A stretch of 64,000 nt of DNA from NCBI GenBank assembly GCA_006937955.1, contig SSNP01000052.1:3275560-3339559 (forward strand), read 5' to 3'. Below, in pieces: positions 12,960-22,700 of this stretch. Numbering within the stretch: the first letter of the stretch is position 1; each line of letters begins with the position of its first letter. Below the pieces are notes generated by a model. It did not search any database, was not told the DNA's origin, and was given only the letters and a program-made list of their open reading frames with translations. This DNA is from Pachypanchax playfairii. Taxonomy: Eukaryota; Chordata; Actinopteri; Cyprinodontiformes; Aplocheilidae. The position numbers and the translations under genes are program-made.

Positions 12960-13079
12960 TCAACATGTTGCTAACCGTAGAAGAAGAAGAAGCTGCAGCG
13001 TTTCCGTTCTGCTTATGAAACGTGATATTTTTTGTTTGTAAGACTTTAAGAAAAGGATGCTGGTTTAAGTCTTAAAACG
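12960..13079 (+). other. lyrm9: Candidate LYRM9 promoter and untranslated first exon
   Basis: The first coding exon of LYRM9 starts at 14156 after an acceptor, so an upstream exon is required. A strong donor (aaaacg|gtaagta) follows position 13079. The exon start is not defined by the sequence. Confidence 0.45.
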
Positions 13080-13564
13080 GTAAGTATAATCTGGCACTGT
13101 CTACCGGTGATGATACAAAGAGAGATGGTTCTACTCGGAAATAAGAAGCTAATGTTCAGTTAGCGCCTCTATTCGCGCCATGTCACGCGAGATTTCACAT
13201 ATTCACAAAATACAAAACCCTGAAAGGGTCACAAAAGGTCACAGAAAGGGTCGCTGAACTGAGTTTGCAGATAACAGAATAAATATGTGGGAATAAGAGA
13301 ATCTGAAGGATTTTTATTGTTAGTTAGAGAGTTTATAGAGCTGCGGGTTGACTGACATAAGTGTCAGTGAAAACTTTGACCTTTTTGTATGAATTTGAAG
13401 AAGTTGCTGTTGGATCCCAGTCAGTCAAAGACTTAAAAATAAATTTAATGCAAAAGAAAATTGAAGAAATGACTCAAAAGGGGAAACTCTAGTATAAAGT
13501 GATCTCCAATCAAAATGTTCCGAATTACACAAGGTTCAAGTGGGCTACAGAGAAGCATTCAGGA

Positions 13565-14092
13565 ACTGTGGGTGCAGGTGGACTGTGGATTCAGGCAGAC
13601 TGTGGGTGCAGGCGGATTGTGGCTTCAGATGGACTGTGGGTTCTGGTGAACTGTGGGTTCTGGTGGACTGTGGGTGCAGGCGGATTGTGGGTTCTGGTGG
13701 ACTGTGGGTTCTGGTGAACTGTGGGTTCAGGTGGACTGTGGGTTCAGGTGAACTGTGGGTTCAGGTGGACTGTGGGTTCAGGTGAACTGTGGGTTCTGGT
13801 GGACTGTGGGTTCTGGTGAACTGTGGGTTCTGGTGAACTGTGGGTTCAGGTGGACTGTGGGTTCAGGTGAACTGTGGGTTCAGGTGGACTGTGGGTTCAG
13901 GTGAACTGTGGGTTCTGGTGGACTGTGGGTTCAGGTGGACTGTGGGTTCAGGTGAACTGTGGGTTCTGGTGGACTGTGGGTTCTGGTGAACTGTGGGTTC
14001 AGGTGGACTGTGGGTTCAGGTGAACTGTGGGTTCTGGTGAACTGTGGGTTCTGGTGAACTGTGGGTTCTGGTGGACTTTGGGTTCAGCTCGA
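13565..14092. repeat. 17-bp minisatellite, about 31 copies
   Basis: Tandem units of 17 bp resemble ggttctggtgaactgtg and ggttcaggtggactgtg, alternating at two or three variable positions (c/t before gg, a/g in gaact or ggact). Early units near 13565-13680 are more divergent. The array sits in the presumed 5' UTR intron of LYRM9. Trp/Gly-rich ORFs read through it are artefacts of the repeat. Confidence 0.95.
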
Positions 14093-14212
14093 GTTGTGTG
14101 AATAAAACAAGTATGACTGACTTGGATCTTCACTCATGATGCTGATATGTTGCAGATCGAACCCGAACGGCGGTTATTTAACCATCAACTGTTTCACCTC
14201 AAGGAGGAAGCA

Positions 14213-15612
14213 ATGCCACCTTTAGCTGGATCAGAGTTGATTCAGACTCCACGGCAGCTGTATCGATACCTGCTGAGATGCTGCAGGATGTTGCCGTCCA
14301 CGGCCATGCAGCAGCACTATCACCATGCCATCAGACAGGTGAGGTCATCATGAGCTCAGGTAGATCCAGCACGTCTTCCTGGGAATGTTGAGCATGTTTG
14401 ACATGTTTCTTCTCAATGGAAAAAATTAAACATTGAAGTCCTGATAAATAGCCACAGTGTTGCTTGTACCCTGGCATCTGTATTATCTTCTGTTCATGGC
14501 ACTATAAAACCAGTCGCATCTTCTCCAAACATCATCAGGGGGGAACACAATCCAGCAAATTCTTAAATGAGAGGAACTTGATATGTTAATGATATTGAGC
14601 AGCAGATAGAGCAGATTGATGGTAACCAGAAGGTCACCAGCTCTATTCCCTGATTCATCTGTAGAAATTCATTTGCCATTGTGTCCTTAAAGCAAGCTGC
14701 TTCACCCGTGTTGTCTGTTTGGTGGCTGTCAGTCTGCCTCAGGACAGCTGTGACTGCCATATTATCACCACCAAACATGGGAGTGTGTGAATAACATCTG
14801 CTGTGTGAAGTGAATCATCTGATTATAAAAGCATGATACAATATTCCATTAATTCCGGTTCTTTGGAGCTCAGACCTTAGACTCACCCTCATCACTCTGA
14901 AGCGTTCTACATATCAGAAATAACTCCACTCAGAAGGGCTTGATGTGTTTTAAGATGTTTTGACACTGAGCTGATCAGCTGCCTGTCCTGCAGCTGCAGA
15001 GACACTAAAAACTCACTGTCACATTTCAGCAAATCAACTTGTCTTATTTACAACCTGTACAAACAATAATCTTACATTCAACATGCTAGAACCAGCTGAG
15101 ATCTGGATCCTGGCTGAAAGAACGAGATCCCAGAACAAGCAGCTGAGATGATCTTCTTCCGTAGGGGCGTACAGATAAAGGGAGGAGCTCCTTGATGTAG
15201 GAGGAGCTCGAAGTAGAGCTGCCGCTCCTCCACACTGAAAAGAGTCCACTGAGGTTCTGCATCTGGTCAGGATATATCCTGGACAGCTCTCTGTGGAGGC
15301 CTTCTGGGTCCCTTTGGTATGCGCCCCCCCCAGATAAAAGAACAAGTGAATGGACGGACATGAAACATCTCCAGACCCAAAAATCACAGAGTTCAGCAGC
15401 ATCACTTATTCTGACCCACTATATTTAATTTGCAGGGGTATAACAGCCACTCAGATGAAGACAATCCAGAGAGGATACAGATGATCATCCAAAGGGCCAT
15501 CGCAGACGCAGACTGGGTTCTGACCAAAGTAGGAACAGAAGAACAGATTTCTTCTTTGCTGTTGTCACATTAAGTTATTTTGACTTCTGATTTTCAGTAT
15601 GTGAAGAAGTGA
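14213..15612 (+). CDS. lyrm9: LYR motif-containing protein 9
   Basis: Three coding exons: 14213-14338, 15436-15528 and 15598-15612, together 77 residues; human LYRM9 has 78. The LYR signature is present as QLYRYLLR at about residues 15-22. The second exon holds the conserved HSDEDNPERIQ stretch and ADWVL. The last exon supplies only Tyr-Val-Lys-Lys before the stop. The ATG at 14213 is chosen because MPPLAGSELIQTP matches the family start. An upstream in-frame ATG at 14147 lies before the splice acceptor (exon from 14156). LYR proteins are small helical mitochondrial factors that usually act with acyl carrier protein in complex or Fe-S assembly; the role of LYRM9 itself is poorly known. Intron 1 carries an RTE fragment. 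Confidence 0.95.
15095..15362 (+). repeat. RTE/Rex3-type LINE 3' fragment in LYRM9 intron 1
   Basis: The sequence starts with ggatcctggctgaaagaacg and holds 'ggaggagctcgaagtagagc'. It resembles the 3' part of the fragment at 3110-3300, to which it is related, and ends near atggacgga. Only the 3' end of the element is present, as expected for a 5'-truncated insertion. Confidence 0.75.
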
Positions 15613-15979
15613 GCAGCATCGAGCTGGAAGGGGTCCATGGTGGGGGATTTCAGCACAACGTCTGAAGAGATCACAGCGGAGCTCCGCCTTCTCACTATAA
15701 CTTACTAGTTTTTGTTGTCTGGATTTTAATGAAGTATTTTCATTCAATTATTTCTGTGATAAACATGGATGTTTGGTTGAAGAGAGCAAAACAGTAACTA
15801 TGTGGTGTTATGGGAAATAGATGCTGTAGAGCTTTATGTATAAACAACTTTTGGTTGTTTTTACCCCAAAATCAAATGTAAACAGACCAGAAAAAAGTTC
15901 CTAATATTTGAGTGGACCACAGAGGTGAGTGTGGGCTGACAGTACTGAGGCTTTACGTGCACTCCGTGCATGTGTGTGA

Positions 15980-16018
15980 AATAAAATATCAGAGCGTGAA
16001 AAACAAGAAATCTTTATT
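15980..16018. terminator. Facing poly(A) signals of LYRM9 (+) and IFT20 (-)
   Basis: AATAAA at 15980-15985 on the + strand is 368 bp after the LYRM9 stop. TTTATT at 16013-16018 is AATAAA on the - strand, about 580 bp after the IFT20 stop. The two signals face each other about 27 bp apart, so the mature transcripts should abut or overlap. Use of these signals is inferred. Confidence 0.65.
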
Positions 16019-16600
16019 GAAATCATTCTTGTGATTTTGTTTCTCACCAACATCTTAAAAAGAAACATTTATGTAATATACAGAATCAGGTACAACTTTA
16101 TAATAATCTGGAAAATACTGTTGTAAATGTAGTTACACTTTGAGTGTGATTAACTATATTGAATGCTTGAATAACAGCAGAAAAACACGAAAACAATGTT
16201 TTGTATCGGCCACAAATTCTGATCTGGTTTATTTCAAATTATATACAAGTGCTCATGCAGCGTCATTTCAACAGATACAAAATGTACCAAAACTAGATAT
16301 ACAGACTCATTTATAAATAGTATAAATAATTTTGTTTTCTATAAATAGGTGCATCTTTTTGATGTTGCTCGATGTGTAATCCAGCCTTCAGCGTTGTAAA
16401 TCCTCCCGGCTGCTGCAGTCGGCAGCTGCTTGTTGTTTCTCGTACATTTCTGAGAAAAGCTCCGTAAAGACGAGATGTTGGAGTTTCCTGAAGATGCCGG
16501 AGCTTTGAGTGGGTTTCAGAAAGAAGGAGTGATTCTCTACGATGAAAATCACACATTACAGGCACTCTGGGATGTTGAATGTTGTTTTCAGAAGATGTCC

Positions 16601-17591
16601 TCACTTCTGCAGAATGAACTGGTCAATGAACTCGTTCTGCTCAGATTCCACTTTGGACAGGGCTTCGTACTCAATACGATATCTGAAACACAACGAGTTT
16701 GTTGGAACGTCACTGCAGTCGTGTCTGTTTCTAATAACTCTGCTGCTCCATTTATGAGTTTCATTCAAACTCGAAAAGAAACAGGACAAACAATGCAGAG
16801 ATGCTTCACACTGACATTTATCTCACTGCAGATGGACGCCAGGTACATCATGATCATTTCATCATCTTTGTTTAATACTGTTTAATAGTTTGTATCATTC
16901 TCTGCATTTCAAATAAAACTTCCAAATAAACTGGGAAGTTAAATCTTTTCTAAAGCTGCTATTCTTTCAACAGTGAAGACAATCAGCCACTGAGGGTTAC
17001 ATGATGCTTTTCATGTGTTGTCATCTTTCTGCAGACACACGAGCTCTGCTGTGTTTTACCTCTCAAGCTGCATCTTCTTCTCTGCTATGAGAGCCTGAAG
17101 CTGCTGCTGCTGGGCTTCTCTTTGTTTCGCCACAGACTTCAACAAGTTCCTGGCTCCAATTGCCTAAAGATTTATAAAGAATGGGAAGTGCATGTTTTTA
17201 CTCTCGGGGCTGGAACATACAGTCAGTCCACCTGCTGCAGTGGGTTTATCAGCACTTCACACATACTTGGATATTATAAAGTATTATCAGATTTACCTTC
17301 ATCTTTTCTGTCTCTGCTTCTTTAGCCAGTTCATCCACCAGCTCAATAAGGCCACCAACAATCTTCTGAAAATGTCCAATTTCTGCAGAGATAGACACAC
17401 ATTTGTGCAGTGTTAACGTGAGAAGGAGAGAACATATAAAGCTTCATGTATAGTGCATGCTTACTGTCCACAAAATCTTTGCACTCTTCTTTAAGCTCCG
17501 ATGTCTTCTGACTGACTTCAGGCTCCAGAACCCGCAGCTTGTTCAGATCATCAAAATAAAAACCGGCCTCGGCTAGTGGGTCTGTAGCCAT
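16601..17591 (-). CDS. ift20: Intraflagellar transport protein 20
   Basis: Read on the - strand, four coding exons: 17591-17465, 17382-17297, 17163-17060 and 16682-16601. They total 132 residues, the same length as human IFT20. The start MATDPLAEAG is followed by NKLRVLEPEV and LKEECKDFVD. The second exon gives IVGGLIELVDELAKEAE, the third a Gln-rich coiled coil (QREAQQQQLQAL), and the last YRIEYEAL and NEFIDQFILQK. All splice phases agree. IFT20 is a small coiled-coil IFT-B subunit that also works at the Golgi, sorting membrane proteins to the cilium. An untranslated exon probably ends at 18011 (donor just left of it on the + strand). The gene is convergent with LYRM9 and divergent from TNFAIP1. 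Confidence 0.96.
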
Positions 17592-18010
17592 GACCTCCAG
17601 GCCTGGAACAGACACAAGGGGGGGACAGATTGTATTGAAACCGTTTCTGGCAGCTACTTTCACCACAACATCCTCAAATCATCCAGAACTAACGAATCGT
17701 AGTTAATCAGTTTGTTTTGAAATTATTTAAAAGCTGTAATTAAAACTTTGTCATTATCTGCAGTTAGAACGAATTTCAGGAAAACACTGAAATGTCTCCA
17801 GCTCTCCAGAGATGTAGACTTGTCTGAGTTTTTAAGTGGAAACGATCCTGTTGAAACTCCAGAGCTAGCTGCATTATGCTAGCTACCTCACAAAAGATAA
17901 TGAGACAGAGGAAATTCTCCCTCTAACACAATATTAATATTACTTATAGCATTTTTCTATATTAACCAAAGGCAACGTTTTAAACAGACATAAACAAATA
18001 TGTAATTTAC

Positions 18011-19117
18011 CTGTTTGAAAGGTTACTGACTCTGATCGTATGATGTGGCACAGCAGATAAACCAGAAGATAAGCTCCTCCCCCTCCCGCTGCCAAGGAAA
18101 CCAAACAATCCTTCAGCGTTCAGTTGCCCCACATTCGTTCATAATACTTAGAAACAACGTTCTCTGCATATTCTGCACATTTATTATAAAGGTGAAAAGT
18201 AGTAATAATTTCGGACACCACAACTCTCTTCTGATTTAGAGGGACCTTTAATTTGAAGGAGAACGGAAATCATGGTATTTACCGTAATGTTGGTAGAACA
18301 CCGACCCTATCGGCTTTAGTCACACTTTCACATAACAAGCTTGAACTCAGTTTAATTCATTGTTAAATTAAATTTGATTCATCCTAATTGGACTGGCTGT
18401 TCCGACAGGCTGAGAGAGTCAGTGAACTATACCATGAATATATAAGAATGAGCGATGCTCAAGAGAGACAACCACTGAGGAAATAATACAGTCAATAATA
18501 ATGATACACTTAGCCAAAGAAGTAATACAGGTTACTGTAATTAAACCTTTACTAAAGAAACTTGATCTTGATCCAGGATCTCCAGGTTCCTTAGTGGAAC
18601 AACATTTTCTTTCCAACATATTTGAAAATATACCTCTGATAATACAATATTATGTTAATTTGAGCTTAAAAATTGTGTATGTAAATGATAAAGTAATGTT
18701 TTTAATAATCAAACGAAGTCACAGTGTATAGGAAGGATGTACAAACAAAATCATTAAACTAAGAAAAGAATCATCGGTGGTAAATGTTTAAAAAGATTTA
18801 ATGCTTTTGTATTTCGGGAACATGCTTTGATACAAGATAAATATAAAAGCACAAGATAAATAAATACAAATATTGATGTGATGAAATGTTTAGTATGGTC
18901 AGGATTGACAATGGATAAATGAAACAGAGGGGGCGCTGTTGAGACTTAAAGGATGCTGACCATCGGGAAAATCCGAAGAAGAAAAAAAGAAAAAATATAT
19001 TTATTTATTTACTTACTTACATATTAACTCAGATAAAGCATTTGAGATACCGCGACTGTGTGTTTATGTGTCTGTGTTAAAGAATAACTACGACAGATAT
19101 AAAGAACGGGGAGGTCG
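18011..19117. promoter_or_regulatory. Divergent IFT20/TNFAIP1 promoter region with candidate untranslated exons
   Basis: An IFT20 5' UTR exon is suggested by a - strand donor at 18010-18009 (CAAACAG|gtaaat). A TNFAIP1 5' UTR exon is suggested by a + strand donor after 19117 (gaggtcg|gtaagt). About 1 kb lies between them, part of it a LINE scrap. The IFT20-TNFAIP1 head-to-head order is known in mammals, which supports a shared promoter. Transcription starts are not defined. Confidence 0.6.
18400..18625 (+). repeat. Short LINE reverse-transcriptase scrap between IFT20 and TNFAIP1
   Basis: The + strand reads VIKPLLKKLDLDPG at about 18535-18578. This matches the start of the reverse transcriptase domain in fish L2/Rex1-type LINEs. 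The flanks are decayed. It lies inside the divergent promoter interval. Confidence 0.55.
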
Positions 19118-19775
19118 GTAAGTCACAGTTCGTACCTGTCGTGCTGGATATTTCTGACTTTCTGTAGTAAATAAGCTGGTAAAAATCGAACGTGTTATTG
19201 TGTTATTGCTTGTTCTTTAATTGGATAAGTGTTAAATATAGACAGAGCCATACTTCTGTGTATATTTTCAGCTTCCGAGATCGTTCTGCTTTGTAGCTGT
19301 TTTGCTAACGTTAGCAGGAAACACCAGAGGAAGTTTGTCCGGTAATGGAATCAGCGCGGTGTGTTGAAACGACTCAACGTCTATAGCAAAATTAAAGTCA
19401 GTACGACACTAAAACCTTATTTACTTACTCAGTTTGTTATTGTCCTTTAGACCCCATATAGTTTTTATGTTTGATGTTTAATACGTGAATTAATCTTAAA
19501 TCTGCGGAAGTTTAATAAACATTTTAGACTGAGGTTTAAAGTTTGTACCGCAGTGAGACTCATGAAAGTGAGTCATTAAGTATCTAAATAACCTGGAATA
19601 ATGACACAGACTGTGCCGTTAGTTCACATCAGTAAGAGGTTGAGATGATGTTTGTGTGTCTTCCAGAGATGATCTGAAGATGTGAGAGGTTGTGGCAGCC
19701 TCATCGGTAGCTGTCACCACGGCGGGGGACCTTCGAAGCTCCGTCTGCAGGGTGGTCATCTACCTCCAAAGGGAC

Positions 19776-22700
19776 ATGTCTGGGGACAGCTGCCTGCCCC
19801 AGCACCACAGTCAGGAGGACCCTGCCTCCCCAGCTCCTCTTGTGGCTTGTCCCAAGACTAAGACCTGCAGTTATCGAGGAGCTGTGGGTCTGGGTAACAA
19901 GTACATCCGGCTCAATGTTGGAGGGATGCTGTTTTACACCACACTGCAAGTGTTAACCAGGCAAGACTCCATGCTCAAAGCCATGTTTAGTGGAAAGAAA
20001 GAGGTTTTCACTGATAAAGAAGGTTAGTCTGCAACTTCTACGTCATGAGTGTTAAACCTGTTGTTTATATCGTTTTATTAAAAGTTTAAACAAATTAAAA
20101 ACACTGCAACTTTTAAAAGATTAAAGCATTTGATAGAACACATGATGAATTAAGGATATGTATCATGAACACTGTCTGTTGTTTGTGTGCAGGCTGGATT
20201 CTGATCGACCGAAGCGGGAAGCACTTCGGCAGCATTCTAAGTTACCTCCGTGACGGCGCCGTCATCTTACCCAAAGGTCATCAGGCTGTTCAGGAGCTGC
20301 TGGCTGAGGCCAAGTTCTACCTCATCCAGGGTCTTATAGATCTCTGTCAAAACACCTTGCAGGTCAGTGAAGTGATGTGTGTGTTTTAGAAATGCAGAAT
20401 GAATGAGGGAGTTTGGGTGGTCATGCCAACCAGCGAGGGGAAGGAAGCTGACACGTGTAGAACGAACACCAGAGAGCACAAGCGATGACGTAATCAGTGG
20501 GTCGATAGTGTTCACACAATGTGGTGATGTTACGAGATCACCGGTTAAAAATGTTGTTTGCTCATTATTTACAGTTAGTGTCAGTCACAGCGTGTGAAAT
20601 ACGCTGTGGAAAAAAACAACAGAATACAAACAGGAAATGAAGACACAAGCAGCTCTATGTGCAGTTTATAATAAACTAATGTCCCAAGAGACAATTAGAT
20701 GTAATTTAGTTCCTTGAGAGAGTCATTCTAGAGGGTTCTAGCTGTGGACAGGAAGGATCTCCTGTAGAAGGTTCTAGTTGTGGACAGGAAGGATCTCCTG
20801 TAGAGGGTTCTAGTTGTGGACAGGAAGGATCTCCTGTAGAGGGTTCTAGCTGTGGACAGGAAGGATCTCCTGTAGAGGGTTCTAGCTGTAGACAGGAAGG
20901 ATCTCCTGTAGAGGGTTCTAGCTGTGGACGGGAAGGATCTCCTGTAGAGCTTCTAGCTGTAGACGGGAAGGATCTCCTGTAGAGGGTTCGAGCTGTGGAC
21001 GGGAAGGATCTCCAGTAGAGGGTTCTAGCTGTGGACAGGAAGGATCTCCTGTAGAGGGTTCTAGCTGTGGACAGGAAGGATCTCCTGTAGAGGGTTCTAG
21101 CTGTAGACGGGAAGGATCTCCTGTAGAGGGTTCTAGCTGTAGACGGGAAGGATCTCCAGTAGAGGGTTCTAGCTGTGGACAGGAAGGATCTCCTGTAGAG
21201 GGTTCTAGTTGTGGACAGGAAGGATCTCCTGTAGAGGGTTCTAGTTGTGGACAGGAAGGATCTCCTGTAGAGGGTTCTAGCTGTGGACGGGAAGGATCTC
21301 CTGTAGAGGGTTCTAGCTGTGGACAGGAAGGATCTCCTGTAGAGGGTTCTAGCTGTGGATGGGAAGGATCTCCTGTAGAGGGTTCTAGCTGTAGACAGGA
21401 AGGATCTCCTGTAGAGGGTTCTAGCTGTGGACGGGAAGGATCTCCTGTAGAGGGTTCTAGCTGTGGACAGGAAGGATCTCCTGTAGAGGGTTCTAGCTGT
21501 AGACAGGAAGGATCTCCTGTAGAGGGTTCTAGCTGTGGACGGGAAGGATCTCCTGTAGAGGTTCTAGCTGTGGACAGGAAGGATCTCCTGTAGAAGGTTC
21601 TAGTTGTGGACAGGAAGGATCTCCTGTAGAGGGTTCTAGTTGTGGACAGGAAGGATCTCCTGTAGAGGGTTCTAGCTGTGGACAGGAAGGACCTCCTGTA
21701 GAGGGTTCTAGCTGTAGACGGGAAGGATCTCCTGTAGAGGGTTCTAGCTGTGGACGGGAAGGATCTCCTGTAGAGGGTTCTAGCTGTGGACAGGAAGGAT
21801 CTCCTGTAGAGGGTCTAGCTGTGGATGGGAAGGATCTCCCTTAGAGGGTTCTAGCTGTAGACAGGAAGGATCTCCTGTAGAGGGACTAGCTGTGGACGGG
21901 AAGGATCTCCTGTAGAGGGTTCTAGCTGTGGACAGGAAGGATCTCCTGTAGAGGGTTCTAGCTTTTGATGGGAAGGATCTCCTGTAGAGGGTTCTGGCTG
22001 TAGACGGGAAGGATCTCCCGTAGAGGGTTCTAGCTGTAGACAGGAAGGATCTCCTGTAGAGGGTTCTAGCTGTGGACAGGAAGGATCTCCTGTAGAGGGT
22101 TCTAGCTGTGGACAGGAAGGATCTCCTGTAGAGGGTTCTAGCTGTAGACAGGAAGGATCTCCTGTAGAGGGTTCTAGCTGTGGACGGGAAGGATCTCCTG
22201 TAGAAGGTTCTAGTTGTGGACAGGAAGGATCTCCTGTAGAGGGTTCTAGTTGTGGACAGGAAGGATCTCCTGTAGAGGGTTCTAGCTGTGGACGGGAAGG
22301 ATCTCCTGTAGAGGGTTCTAGCTGTAGACAGGAAGGATCTCCTGTAGAGGGTTCTAGCTGTGGATGGGAAGGATCTCCCTTAGAGGGTTCTAGCTGTAGA
22401 CAGGAAGGATCTCCTGTAGAGGGTTCTAGCTGTAGACGGGAAGGTTCTCCTGTAGACGGTTCTACCTGTGGACAGGAAGGTTCTCCTGTAGAGGGTTCTA
22501 CCTGTGGACAGGAAGGATCTCCTGTAGAGGGTTCTAGCTGTAGACGGGAAGGATCTCCTGTAGAGGGTTCTAGCTGTGGACGGGAAGGATCTCCAGTAGA
22601 GGGTTCTAGCTGTAGACAGGAAGGATCTCCTGTAGAGGGTTCTAGCTGTAGACAGGAAGGATCTCCCGTAGAGGGTTCTAACTGTGGACGGGAAGGATCT

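Noticed and set aside
13499..13785. Trp/Gly/Val-rich ORFs
   Set aside because: They are the 17-bp minisatellite read in different frames.
19692..19775. N-terminal extension of TNFAIP1 from a GTG
   Set aside because: The ATG at 19776 begins the conserved MSGDSC start and follows a fair initiation context.
20726..22700. CRISPR array (36-bp repeats)
   Set aside because: Units follow each other without spacers, vary at set columns and lie in a vertebrate intron. It is a minisatellite.
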